A stretch of DNA of 64,000 nt from Kalmusia sp. IMI 367209 (lineage: Eukaryota; Ascomycota; Dothideomycetes; Pleosporales; Didymosphaeriaceae), in the NCBI GenBank assembly GCA_027946365.1, contig JAPEUQ010000003.1, positions 2,604,001 to 2,668,000 on the forward strand. The letters are read 5' to 3'. How positions within the stretch are numbered: the first letter of the stretch is position 1; each line of letters opens with the position of its first letter. Shown here one piece after another: positions 46,372-58,267 of the stretch. Position numbers and translations under genes: made by a program. The notes under the pieces are model-generated. The model was not told the DNA's origin. It did not search any database and saw only the letters and a list, made by a program, of their open reading frames with translations.

Positions 46372-47183
46372 GAAGAAAGGGCCAGATGCGATGAAAAAAA
46401 AAGGAAAGATGGGCTTGTATACATCGACACATGCTTTGGTTTGCAGCGATTCAGCGGCGTTAAAGGGCGGGTCTGGGACATGTTCCGACGTGATGGCTTT
46501 GGATTGCCGGCGTCGTATCTGGGTGCATCTTTTGGCGGCGGCGCTTGGGCGTTTGAGCGGGTTACGACCACGGTTCTCAACTCTTTTTACAAGCAATTGC
46601 CAATTCGAATTGGGATTATGAGGGGATGGCGAGAGCGAGGGTTTGAGTGACCAATTGGATACATATCTGCGTCGCCAGGAATGGCATGATGCGTGCTCTG
46701 ACGGAAGAGAGCAATTCGAAAATCCATCGGAATTATCAAACGATTGCATTATCCCGTATATTCTTTACATTGCTGATGTGCGAATTTACATTGTGAACGA
46801 TATGCATGAGCGGAGTCTTCGGATCACGCCACCATCACCACTGGATCCACAAACTAGACTCACACAACTAGATCCAAAACTCGATTCCATGAATGTTCTC
46901 TATTGTTATGCATAGCCTTATGCTAGGCCATATGCTAGTTATGTATCGCTGAAAGCAATTATGCCCAAGTGGTAGACTGAGGATGAAAGTTCATATCCAT
47001 CAACGAAGGTCACAAGATCTCCCTATCCCATATGCGCACCATTATGCCGCTAGAAAGAAACCCAGAGCCCATCGCTAAGCCGCAGCAAATATATCAAACC
47101 GAATATCGACCTCAAAGAGTCGCAGACAGCGCCTTAGTGAGAGAGGCAAAGAACAAGAGAGAGGAGAAAGCAACAAGGCAAGC
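46372..47183. other. Intergenic
   Basis: No gene seen in 812 bp. Contains 3' flank of the 101-aa gene and of dioxygenase 3. Confidence 0.45.
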
Positions 47184-48490
47184 TCAGTCATTGTAGTTGA
47201 CAATGCCCGAGCCGTCCTTGTTTGCCTTGGGAATCCCGTAGCGAGCAGAAAGATCGTCCTCCTGCGACTTGCTTTCGGGATCGAGATACGGGCGTTCGGC
47301 CCGGCAGCACACACGCACGGCGTGTCTGCGATGCGGCGCAAAGCCGTAGCTTGCAGAGTGGTTCTATTCATTGTCAGCTCTCGCACGCACATGGACAAAT
47401 CCGCCACGGATCACTTACGCAGACTCTGTTATCCCAGAATGCAACATCCCCCTCATTCCACTGGAACCGAACTTGCACCTCCGGACTCGTCGCCACAATC
47501 TCGTTCAACAAGCCGATGATGTGGTCGCTTTCCGTCTTGGGGACGCCGACAATCTTCGTCACAAAGCCCGGGTTGAAGAAAAGGCTCTTCCAGCCGGTGA
47601 CAGGGTTCGTGCGGATGAGTGGATGTGCGGTGGTGACGGGTTCGCGGCGGACAGTGCGGCCAAGTTCGCGCGTTCCTTGGGCTTGGAGCTCGGCGGAGTG
47701 AATGGCGGTGAGCGACTCGAGGTACTTTTGCATGTAGGGCGAGAGCATGTCGTAGGCGGCGTACTGGGAGGACCAGAGTGTGTCGCCGCCACCACCGCGG
47801 GGTGGGCCTGACAGCACTTTGAGCGAGGTGTAGGAAGGGGGTTGCTCTTCGTAAGTGACCTAAAATGAAGATTTAGCTCGTAGGATTATTGGGTGGATGG
47901 GCGCGAAAACTTACGTCTGAGTGCCAGAGGAAGGTTGGTGTGAACATCGCCCTTAAATCTGGAGAGTCCTCGCCAGTGAAGACCACGTGTACATCCTCAA
48001 GACCCTCCCTCCTCGGCATCGCCGTCGTAGCATGGCTGTGTAGCTCTCCGAAGTACTTGCCCAGCGCTCTCTGCTCATCAACTCCAAAGTTCTTTTGGTC
48101 CCTGAAGAACACGACACCCCTTGTGGCAATCAATCGAGCGAGGTCATTCTTCTGCAAGTCGGTGAGGTTCGCAAGATCGACACCGTGTATCTCAGTCCCA
48201 ACCTTGGGGTTGTAGTCGAAGACGTCAGTGGCTGAGGCGAGGAGATTCTTGAAGTTGGCGTCGCCGAGGATCCCCTTATCGTGGTATTCGACTGGGGTGA
48301 GAGCAGGCCAGGTTATATTGGGGAAGCGTGGTCGCAGATCCTCGTACTTGTAAGTCTCATCGTGCTTTTTGACGGTGGTCCGGCCGGGAACGTAGTCGAG
48401 GCGGTTGCCAGTGGGTTTGAGGGTAGTTTTAAGGTCTTTTGTGATTACATGAGTGACCTCGGTCGTAGTATCCACAAGGCCTGGTGCCAT
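47184..48490 (-). CDS. Fe(II)/2-oxoglutarate dioxygenase, TauD family (copy 3)
   Basis: Three exons (48490..47915, 47859..47419, 47363..47184) encode 398 aa. Triad: H-S-D in 'LWHSDVTYEEQPPSYTSL' (about residues 189-193, formed across intron 1) and the distal His in 'DNRVC' + 'NHSASYGF' (about 341, across intron 2), with 'RHAVRV' giving the 2OG-binding Arg. Segments 'GGGGDTLWSSQYAAYDML' and 'LFFNPGFVTKIVG' are those of alpha-ketoglutarate-dependent taurine/sulfonate dioxygenases. Closest to copy 2 in this window by layout and by 'LTAIHS'. Both introns are GTAAGT-type. A possible role is sulfur scavenging from sulfonates; substrate not shown. TATAAA-like text lies on the minus strand near 48653. 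Confidence 0.92.
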
Positions 48491-49794
48491 AGTGTAATCT
48501 TGCTTCGAAAGCTCAAACCAAAAACAGTTTGCTGTCTTGTGTCGAGAAGATTCTCTCGGCCTAAGACCGTGAATGAATCCGTATAGTTGTAGCCCAACTC
48601 GAAGCCGTGATCCACCAGAGACAGAGGAGATACCCGAATCGAAAAGGTTTATATTGGAGGTAGCAGAAGAAATGTACGCTTCCAGGACAGAATGTCTTTA
48701 TCTTTATAGATAATTTGTAGCCAATGGCGTGCCCGGTGGTGAGATAAGATGTGTGGAAGGCACGTTGGCGATGGAGCAAACAGCGGTCAAGATGTTTCAA
48801 TTCGCACCGTGGGAGGCCAGGAGATTATTCAGAGTAGAGAAAATCAAGCGCAATGGCACAATCTGCTACTTATATGGATTCGGGCACGTTTAGGGCCACT
48901 ATAAAGCTGCCCTAGATAACCTCATGATGAACTCACATCGACGTTCTAAATCGATGGCGCAATAGCACACAATGCCGTCTCGCACGGACAAAGTCATACT
49001 ATTTCCCCACAATTTCAAAGCAAGTGCAGCCGCTCCGGGGAAGTGGCCAAGACCTTTGGGCTACGGCTGGTAGTGCTTGTATGTTGCGACGAATATAGGG
49101 CCTTGAAATGAGATGGCGCAATCCTCCGGCTTAGTCTCCGAGCCCGGAACGCAAATTCATGGTCTTTCGTTGTCTAGATTGGTCAAGTAGGGGGTGCAGT
49201 GTGGCCTCTACCAACACTGTCGTCGGTGCAACTTACAAATTCACCAACGTGTCTTGAGAATGACTCACAGCAATGATAAGCGCCTGAAAACCCCGAGTCT
49301 TTCCACAGTAGTCTATACCCCAGATTCATCACGAGGGTGGACGTTAGAAAACGAAGTTGTGGTGTGGAGCCGCGCTAAACTGTCTCGGGCAAGTTGAAAG
49401 CTATTGCACCATCTAGCAAGAGCATGACGCCTTAGGTCTTGTCAGGAACCGATACATTACGCCCGAGATCTTATCGAATGTGAGTCTCGAAGCTTCGCGG
49501 CTAGGAATCATACTCACCGCTGTTTTCCGTTTTTGATGGTGGGTGGTTCAGGCTTCTGGTTTGAAATCATAGATATGGACCTGTCTTGCAATCTTCCACC
49601 TCAATGTGCAGACGACGCGTTCCTCGCCCGCGACCGCTTTGAGCAAATAACGCATAAACCATATATCGCTGCCCAAAGATGCGGTATTGCCGTAGAGACG
49701 TGCATGCCGATGTCGGTACTGATGCTAGTCAGTAAAGCGCAGCAGGTCAGTTCTTGCAGATAGGCGCAAAGGCTTTTGTGGTGAACGCCACATC
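48491..49794. other. Intergenic, mostly empty
   Basis: About 1.3 kb with no accepted gene. The first part is the promoter of dioxygenase 3. Small plus-strand frames exist but show no domain. Confidence 0.45.
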
Positions 49795-50082
49795 ATGTTC
49801 AATTCCATCCTATTGCTGCTAGGCTCTCTATGTGCAAGCTCTCTTATTGCTGCACAGGCCCATAATTTCCCGGTACGGCGATCGAGCCAGGCTCTTTTCT
49901 GCCTTCTGCAAATCCAAACCCGATTTTTGAGCTTCTCACCTTACAATCCTACAAGCGATAGTTTACCCAGGTATACCCCAGATCACGCTACTTTCCAAGA
50001 GATAGAAATACGCTTGAAAAAAGCACGCGACCTGCCGTCGTTAGCGTCCGAGTTCTGCATCGAACGCCTTGGAAGCGAGTGA
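49795..50082 (+). CDS. Possible small secreted protein, 95 aa
   Basis: A frame with ATG 49795 and a plausible signal peptide ('MFNSILLLLGSLCASSLIAAQA'). The mature part is short, basic and contains few cysteines. No intron or family supports it; it may be a chance frame in the 3' flank of the histone gene. Listed because of the signal peptide only. Confidence 0.25.
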   Translation: MFNSILLLLGSLCASSLIAAQAHNFPVRRSSQALFCLLQIQTRFLSFSPYNPTSDSLPRYTPDHATFQEIEIRLKKARDLPSLASEFCIERLGSE

Positions 50083-50169
50083 ACCGGAACATTATTTGAC
50101 ACGGCTGGAGGTCCTCGCGGCTGTTTTGCTATACACATCGTACGTAACAATAAAGTACCGGCTGACGCC

Positions 50170-50915
50170 CTAGCGGTGACGTCCATTGAATGAGGCGTCG
50201 AAGCCGTAAATCGGCGTGCCGAGCTACGCCAATTAGCATTCGTTGCTAGACAATAAGTGTGTCACATACTGTATTCAGGGTAAAGATGATGTCTCGAACG
50301 GTGATTGTCTTCCGACCCGTCATCTCCACGAGCGGGAACGTCTTGTCTAAGATCTGTATGCCTGTTAGCAAGCTAATAATTCGAGCCAGTATAGGGGTTC
50401 GTACAGTCTTAAGTCGCTCCTTCAAGGCAGTCCGGATATCGTCATAGACAGTTGCGGAAATGCGTTTCACTCCACCGCGACGTGCCAAACGCCTGCGCAA
50501 AGGTAAAAGTCAGTGAGAGAAGGCCAGGGAGTACAGGAGAAGAACAGGCAGATGGCGGCTTACCGGATATCTCCTTTCGTGATGCCTTGGATTGTGTCCT
50601 TTTGGATCTTTCTACCAAAATGATTAGCACCTTTACCACATGCTGCAGTTGATAATTCACTTACTTGTGCCTCTTCATATGGATCCTATTGCCCAGTCCA
50701 ACACCCCCCTTACCCTTACCTTTACCCTTGCCTAGGCCTAGACCATGTTGGGTAGCACGTGAGGTGGCTGGTGTCGCCGTCGCCGAACTAGAAAGGCGCG
50801 CCGTGGAACTAGACGGTTGCGGCAATGGCCGCGCGAAGCCGGGCCGTCTATCATTGGAGCTGCGCGGCATGAACCGCGCGAGCCCGTTGCCGAAGAAGCT
50901 ACTCGGAGTCGACAT
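50170..50915 (-). CDS. Divergent histone H4 variant with long N-terminal extension
   Basis: Five exons (50915..50665, 50611..50564, 50492..50405, 50353..50270, 50223..50170) give 174 aa. Residues about 70 onward match H4: 'GKGGVGLG', 'KRHKKIQKDTIQGITKGDIR' + 'RLARRGGVKRISATVY', 'GRKTITVRDIIFTLNT' and, across the last intron, 'LGTPIYGFDAS' for the H4 end (RQGRTLYGFGG). All four introns are GT-AG and each restores the alignment in phase; intron 3 has a GCTAAC branch site. The first 69 residues are Ser/Thr/Pro-rich and replace the usual short H4 tail; the C-terminus adds about 9 residues. The core has many substitutions, so this is not a canonical H4. Presumed chromatin role (nucleosome variant) is unproven. 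Confidence 0.88.
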
Positions 50916-51418
50916 GGCGCGGAGACTATCTGATCGGTGTTGTGTTGCGTTGCTGCGAGCAAGAAATACGTTATGAGGCTGCTTGTGCTAAGCGGGGTCG
51001 ACAGCGCGATCTCGTGACGCGTCCGCCAAACGCAGTCAGCTGATCTGGGAGGTGCTCAGAAATGCGGAGTAGCTAGGCGTTTGCGGAAGGAACGGAGGTA
51101 TACACGGCCAAAACACACAGTTGCCAAACGTGCAGCGTGGAGAGTGGGATGGCAAGTGAGAGATTGTAGCGGTGGCTCGGCGAAAAAACTGTAGCACATG
51201 TATTGTTGCACTGTCATTTGATACGACCGGCTGAGCTCTCTCATTCGCCCCTCACTACTGAGACAAATGGAGGATGAGAAAATCTGGAAATGAGATCAGC
51301 ACGTTGCAATAGGTTGCCAGAGTAATTATAAATCTATTAGGTCCTCAAGCGCCTGTCCTGAGTGTGGTAGAGTCATTAAAGCTAGGTGTCGTAGGTCTAT
51401 CCAATCCGTATTGAGCAT
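50916..51418. other. Intergenic, promoter of the H4-variant gene and 3' flank of svf1
   Basis: No gene seen in 503 bp. Confidence 0.45.
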
Positions 51419-52767
51419 CTACGAGATGAAAGTGGCCTCGGTGAACAGCGTACCCTCCTCTTTCTTGACCTCGTCTCCTACCTTGACCTCGATCGTCAAT
51501 TTCGGAAGGAACTGGTAGATGTAAGGCTTCGTGCCTGCGGCAGTGGCAACAATGGCTTTGACAAAGCCTGGAACTTCGGCCATCACGTCTATACGGTCGA
51601 GACGCTCCCCGAGGCTGCCTTCGAGATGGGCAGAAATCTCCTTGCCATCATCTGTCTTACCCTCCCAGTGGTAGCTCGCTGCAGTGGGCTCGGGCCAGTC
51701 GTTCTCGCTGTCCTGCTTGGTAGCAGTGTGCTTCACGTCGCCGGCGTTGGTATTGGCCAAAAGAAGCTTGCCTTCGGTGGCAATACCGCCGACGCGGACA
51801 AGTGTCGAGCCATACGAGGCAGGCGTGGTGAATTCCATCAAGACCGCGGAATACGTCGGCGATTGGAAGTTGACGAAGTTCCATCGCGCAGCTGTTCTTA
51901 TCAGTATTGGCAGAAAAGCTTGTCAACACTACGTACCAGCATGATGTGGCTTCATGCCCTGCAGAGCCATGCTGAACATGCCGCGGCCCTTGAAATCCAA
52001 CTCGCCGTCCTTGGTGATTATCCTGCCTTCAACATTGGCCCTTGGCCAAAATGCATGTCGTATCGACCCCCACGGGGCCTTCGGGTCTGTTCCATAGGTG
52101 GTCGTGCCATCTTTTCCGCCCATGAATCCAGGGGCCGTCCGGTGGAACTTGACGTCGACCATGCTGTTCTCGTTGCGGGCAGATTTGATTGTGTAGAAAG
52201 AGCCATCGTCGGACAGCTCGATCGAGACACCGTCGGCGTAGAAGGAGAATTGGTCGTCGTCGAAACCGTAGTTTTCGAGAGGATCGCTCGTCCAGATTGC
52301 GGGCTTCTCGTTGTTTGGATACCAGATCTTGCAGTTGAACTGGACAGTGATGCGTAGGCCGCTGAATTGGATTGTCAATGGTAATCGGATACAGAGAAGG
52401 AGATGCATGCTTACGCTATGTTGTTATAAATGACCTGCAAGAAGCAGACATGGCCGCTGTCGGCCGTGAGATAGAACGTTTGCGTCTCGACGCAAGTCGA
52501 CTCGACGAGAATCCATTTCAGATGGTCCTTCTTGAGCTCCGTGAAGGCGGGGTCGCCCGGGTTCTTGCCCACGGGCTGGATGGCCTCTGGGCCGTACTCG
52601 GGCTCCTGGGTGCCGGCGACATTGGCTAACCTGCGTAACTGTAAGCCCGCAGCGGCGGCAGAAGGGGGCCACGGAATGAGTTAGGGCCGCAGAGGCGCGC
52701 AAACGCGGGACATGCCAAGAAGGTGGTCGAGGGGGAGGACTGACTGCTGCTGGGCCCAACGAAACAT
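51419..52767 (-). CDS. svf1: Svf1-like oxidative-stress survival factor
   Basis: Four exons (52767..52745, 52630..52415, 52361..51937, 51891..51419) give 378 aa, the size of fungal Svf1. The first exon is just 23 bp: 'MFRWAQQ' then '[20 protein letters not shown]' after intron 1. The lipocalin-like double domain is visible in '[10 protein letters not shown]...PAIWTSDPL', '[11 protein letters not shown]', '[17 protein letters not shown]' + '[21 protein letters not shown]' and the C-terminal '[16 protein letters not shown]'. Svf1 in yeast protects against oxidative and cold stress and is linked to sphingolipid (ceramide) transport. Start chosen as the only ATG joining in phase. Confidence 0.92.
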
Positions 52768-53668
52768 TCTGCGAGCTTTTGCGGGCGGTCTGGGCACTAA
52801 TATCCAAGAATCAACGGTAAGTAGGAGGCAAAAAAGCTCTGATTGGGAGAAGTCTTGCTACTGGTTCAGAGATTTCTTTGGTGTTGACGAAGATGGCCAA
52901 GGCTCAGGAACGACAAGCGGATGATGTGCAGGCGGTGGCGGGACTCCCGGGAATGGCGGCGCTTCTGGTCGTGCGTCTGCGTTCGATGCACAGACGAGCA
53001 CACAATGATCGCGGGACAGGCAGCAGCAGCAGCAGGTCTGGAGTCTCGGCCGTAGTCAGCTTGGATGTCTCTGGGTCTGACGTCTTCACGTTATGTTGTC
53101 AAGCTTACGAAAGACTGTGTATGCCCAGGTGCGGTCGGCATCGGGATGCAGCTGCGAGCACCGACCAAAACTCCGCAGCTGCCCACTGCCCCTCGGCCGC
53201 TTCCTCGCCGTGCTCCACTACGACATAAAACTCGTCGCTCGCCTGTCGCAGCGTGCCCGCCCGAGACTTCGCTGTACCGCCCCGCTGCCCTCGTTGATCC
53301 GCCGCCGCCGCCGCGAGCGCCTGTTCTCACCATCCACTATCTCTACTCCGGGTAGTAGTACGCTAAAACATCATCGCGGGGCTACGCGCGCTTTTTGGCT
53401 ATGACGCCTTAGCACACAGAACAGTCATATTCTAATCGAACCGCCTTTCCTACCCTCATTGAAGACCGGGCTTCTCTCCGCATCTTATCCGACGCCATCC
53501 GCGGACGCCGATATCACTCCCCACGACGAGCAACGCGAGGCGGAGTAGAGCTTGACGAGCCCTCCACCCTCTGACACTGCGCTACGCCGAGGGCCCATTT
53601 CGTCATTGGCATCGAGCCTATCACTCTTCACCATCCATCCATCAATCCATCCGTATTCATCACACGCA
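52768..53668. promoter_or_regulatory. Divergent promoter, svf1 / Hal4-like kinase
   Basis: 901 bp between divergent starts, with pyrimidine-rich leader near 53440-53660 and a 'gcagcagcagcagcag' run near 53023. No gene. Confidence 0.5.
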
Positions 53669-56194
53669 ATGGCGGGAAACCAGGAGCAGGCGCAGTCGGT
53701 GCGCTTCAGCGACGTCCACGAAGAGATTGAGCCCAAGGAAGCTCTGGAACATGTCACGACGCTGTCAGGTGCCGGCGAGAAGCGGGAGGAACCTCTGTCC
53801 CCCGAGGCCGAGCAAGAGCTCCGGAACCTGTCCAAGACATTGCAACAGTCACGATGCCAGGCTCGCCGCATGGCCAACTTCTCGTATGAGCCCGTGTCCC
53901 TCCCACCATCCCGAGTAAGCCACCCACTGCCTGCCTAACCGATAACTGACTGACTGCTTGCAGGCGCCATCACCAACACCTGCATCACGCACACCCTCGG
54001 GCCATTCTTCCCACCGCCATTCATCCGGTCCTCGCCCGTCTCCTCCCGTGTCTGCCATGCATTCACCCCCTCTTAACCCCGCAGGCACTTCTTCTCAAGA
54101 TGGAAAGCCTACTGTTCCGGCCGAGCAGAGAAAGGACGCGGCCATGATGACACCGCAAGTTTCGCCGCCCCAGCATGAAGCGCCGCCGACGTCGATGGAT
54201 GCTGTACACAATCGCGAAAAGAGACCTCAATCGCTCGTAGTTCCTCGGTCACCAAAGGGATCTCCCCAACAGTCACCACGACCAACATCCGTTGTAGAGA
54301 TGCCGAGTGTCCCTGGGGCACCCAGACATCCCTCTGCTTCTGCGATAGGTCCCACAGGTGACTCGTTACCTGTGTCGAGAGATGTAAGCCCATCCGGGTC
54401 AGCCGGAGGTGCTGGCTCTGGCCACCATTCGCCAGGAACATCAACACCAGCCAGCAGACCTTTCACGCCACAAGGAGACAAGGACGATCCTTACTCGCGC
54501 TCCAAACGCCTTCCCCAGCCTCGAAACCTAGAAGCACTCGATGCACGTTTTGTCTTCGGCACAGGCGGTCGTAGAACACCCAAACAAACCTCACCGTCAT
54601 CGTCTACCACGACTCTTCCAAGATCGAAAGGAACCGGCTCCGATAGGGATGAAAGCAAGCGATCGAGTTTCTTTGGAGGTGGCTCGAAACAAGTGTCTGC
54701 CACAGAAGACAGTGACGGTCGCCAGGTCCTGGGCAAGCAGCAACATCATGGATCGATGTCTGAGTTGAAACGCTTTTTCAAGCTGGGCGGACATAAGCAC
54801 AAAGATAAGGACAAGGACAAGCAGAAGCCGAAGCGTCCACAGTCTCCCGCGCCATCCCTGAGGGAGAAAGCGATGAAGTCGAAAAAGACAGGCGCCATGA
54901 CCCCGCCAATCACCAATGGATCAGTGTCCGTTCCATTTGCTGATGACCATGGCCTCCAGAGCAAGTACGGAAAGTTTGGTAAAGTCCTCGGATCTGGTGC
55001 TGGTGGATCCGTGCGCCTTATGAAGCGTAGCAGCGATGGCGTTACGTTTGCCGTGAAGCAGTTCAGAGCAAGACACTCGTACGAGTCGGAGAGGGATTAC
55101 AACAAGAAAGTAACTGCAGAGTTCTGTATAGGCTCAACTCTACACCATGGAAACATTATCGAGACTATGGATCTCGTGAACGAGAAAGGAAATTACTATG
55201 TGGTCATGGAATATGCTCCGTTCGATCTCTTCGCCATTGTTATGACCGGCAAGATGAGCCGCGAGGAAGTCAGCTGCTGCACCCTTCAGATTCTGAATGG
55301 AGTAACATACCTCCATAGCATGGGCCTGGCACACCGAGATCTGAAATTAGACAACGTGGTTGTCAACGAGCATGGAATTATGAAGATCATCGATTTTGGC
55401 AGCGCCGCAGTCTTCCGGTATCCTTTCGAGAATGATATTGTGCTTGCAAGCGGTAGGCGGCTCCTCCTTTGTAGATTTCTAGTTGACGAATGTACTGACC
55501 AATCTCAGGTATCGTTGGCTCCGATCCGTACTTGGCGCCCGAAGTATATGACTTATCCAAGTATGACCCTCAGCCGACCGACATTTGGTCGCTCGCGATC
55601 ATTTTCTGCTGTATGACGCTGCGTCGCTTCCCGTGGAAGGCTCCTCGCGTATCGGACAACTCTTACAAGCTCTTCGTAGCACCGCCGAACGATGGACCAA
55701 GATCTATCACTAATCCCTCCCAATCAGCATCCGATCTGAATTCGGGAGGAAATGATGACCGTCGCAGGTCTGGAATCCAATCCGAACCTGCCTCCCGCCA
55801 AACTTCCGACCAGCCTGGTTCCACGCACCATCATCATCATCACCACCACCACAGAAAGGACGGCGGCAATTCCGACCCTGCAAGCAACGAAAACCGACCA
55901 GGATCGGCGAATGGCGCAGCGGCTCAGCAGCAGCAACCGCAAATCATCAAGGGACCGTGGCGACTGTTACGCTTGTTACCTAGGGAAAGCAGGCACATCA
56001 TCGGCAGAATGCTCGAAGTCGACCCGAAGAAGCGTGCCACGCTCCAAGAGATTCTCGACGACAAATGGGTCAAGAACAGCCAAGTGTGCGCGCAGGAAGA
56101 AGGCGGAAGAGTGATTCGAGCGGAAAACCATGAGCATACGCTCGTTCCTGGGTCTGGGTCTGCCTCGGCCCCTCCCACTCAGCAAAAGAAATGA
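53669..56194 (+). CDS. Hal4/Sat4-type serine/threonine kinase
   Basis: Three exons (53669..53914, 53964..55452, 55509..56194) encode 806 aa. Long disordered Ser/Pro-rich N-terminal part (to about 400) and a lysine-rich '[14 protein letters not shown]', then a protein kinase domain (about 415-775): 'GSGAGGSV' glycine loop, 'FAVKQF' Lys, 'HRDLKLDN', 'DFG' and, across intron 2, '[11 protein letters not shown]', subdomains to '[17 protein letters not shown]'. '[11 protein letters not shown]' and '[13 protein letters not shown]' are typical of the NPR/HAL kinase family that controls ion-transporter stability. Nine consecutive His codons (about 55829-55855) lie in an insert of the C-lobe, a natural poly-His tract. 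Function by homology: cation homeostasis/transporter regulation. Confidence 0.92.
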
Positions 56195-58267
56195 GAGTAG
56201 ACGTAGCTTGCTATTATTGTTATGATTTCCTTTCACTCATGTTAACAAGAAGGCTAGAACCGATGTCGGAGAAAAGCAGCACGAAGACATGCCGACCAAG
56301 CCTACCCTATACAGAGGGCTGGGACGCAGTTCGGTAAAGCGTGTGCGATTCGAAGACGCGATATGATGCAGATTCGGAGCAACGGTAATGGTGGTGTTGG
56401 AGACAAGAGAAGCGTTTTCCGGAGACTTTTGGTTATGGCATGTTGGTGGTTTGATTCAAGAGCGCATGGGTTTCACGCGACGTTTTTCACACTTGGTTAG
56501 ATTGTGGTTGTCACGGGCGGTTCTCTCCTCTTTTGGGTCTGGGTATCTGTTGACAGGTTGACTCACTCACGCGCTGGGTGACGTGCATGTACTGTACTGT
56601 GGATGTTTTGGGCCAAGTTGTGTGCATAGTAGGGTCGTAGGATGGTGCTGGAATGCCGCCATAGCTTGTCAGACGTAGATGAGATGTTCTCCCACGGGGG
56701 CAGAATGACGTGAACGTAATCAAGAAAGCAATATTGCCTTCGCTTGCACGTGCACATGTACGGTGAAGTCCGTATAGGTCTGTGAGTCCGCGAGCCGTGT
56801 CCCCATCGCCAGGCTTAATTCTCCGTCTTACCCATTGTCTCCGCATACTCTTGCCGTGTCGTGGCAAGCCTCCCGGCGGGGAAGGAGGACACGGATGCTC
56901 TCAGGATCATCTAGCGTGCGGGTGGTGCCTCAGGATCAAACGAAGCGATGTCCATCCTCGCCTGTTGCGGCGCGCGGCACCACAGGGCATCAAAACAGCG
57001 GGCCCGAAACAATGTACATAGTACCTAGACAGACGCAGAAGTGCGGGCGACCGGCAAAAGTGAGAAGAAACGACGCTTTCTCGCTCGCTCGCTCGGAGTG
57101 GAGACGGAGGTACGTAACGGGGGCCCACGATCTGGAGCTTTCTAGATCAGCTCGGTGGAGGGCACCCCCTTTGACGAAGAGGCGTTGCGCGTTGCGGTTC
57201 CACCGTGCGTGCGTGCGTGCTTGCTTGCGCAGCTCCATGCGCACATCAACTTCCTAGACTCGGTGCACTAAGGCATATGTCAAACTCCCAGGCATGAAGC
57301 GGTGATGCAACGAGGGACCCCAGACGAACGAAAGAGAGAGCAAGAGAGGTGTGTGTGTGTATGTGGGGGAGGAGCATGGCGTCAGCGGGCATGCTAGGGA
57401 CAGGGGACAGGGGACATCTGAGACGTGAAGGGGTGTTTGAGAGGTGCGTTCGTTTCAAAGCCAGCCGAGTCAGAGATTGAGTGATGCGCCCCCCCGTCTT
57501 GCCTTCGCTTGCGCCTGCCTGTCCTTTTTCTCTTTCCCTTTTTTTTTGGGCCACTTTGCCCTTCTGAGCGCGAGGCTCCGAGTCCCACGCTGCACACCCC
57601 CGTCTGGGCCCTGCCGTCTCGCGCGAGGCTGCGCTCCCCCAAAAATAATCAGAGCAAATGGCCTCAGTCGAGCAAAGACCCTCTCGCCCGTGTTGGGATG
57701 CAGACATGCACGATAGCGGAAGAAGCAAGGAGGTGTGGGTGGGTGGGGGTGGATGGACAATGGACAGTAGGACAATGGAACGATAGCAAAGCTGTGCACG
57801 CACGCATGACATTGATACGCCAAAACCATGGCGTATGTGTGTGTCTGTGTGTCTGTGTGTGAGCGTGCGTCTTGCGTCTGCGGGCCCAGAATCGCAATCG
57901 ACTGGACTGGCTGGCTTTGCGGCGTTATCAAGGTTGAAAGGATCGCGCAGCGACGGGCACAGCCAATGGGGGCCAGCATAAACACTAGCAACGAACAGAT
58001 CGCTCTGCCTCCGACAAAAGCTCGCTGGCGGCGCCTTGGCTTCTCAGCCTGTAGATATACCCACGTTGCTGCTGCCGTTCTGTTGCTTCGTTTCCACAAA
58101 CAATATCTTTTTTTCAATTCTCCGGTACACCTTTAGCGCCCCCCTCTTCCTGCACACGTGTATTTGATATTCCTTATTGGCTTCGTCCCCGGTGGCTTTA
58201 TTTTTGTTTATGTAATTGAGAAGCTATTTTTTTTCCTTCTTCTGAGGATTTATTTCGGAGTTCGGCC
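56195..58267. other. Long intergenic region with microsatellites
   Basis: 2.07 kb without a supported gene. Overlapping open frames on both strands (for example about 57246-58117) are shadows of each other with low-complexity text. Contains GT runs (57349-57360; about 57835-57870), a GCGT/GCTT tract (57204-57229), pyrimidine and poly-T runs just before the GNAT gene. Likely long promoter/5' leader. Confidence 0.55.

Noticed and set aside
45814..46749. A 311-codon minus-strand frame
   Set aside because: No domain, low-complexity text, overlaps the divergent prp22/small protein promoter and the 101-aa gene.
57246..58117. Large overlapping open frames on the minus strand near 57.2-58.1 kb
   Set aside because: Low complexity (GT, CT repeats) and open in both strands; no family match or splice logic.
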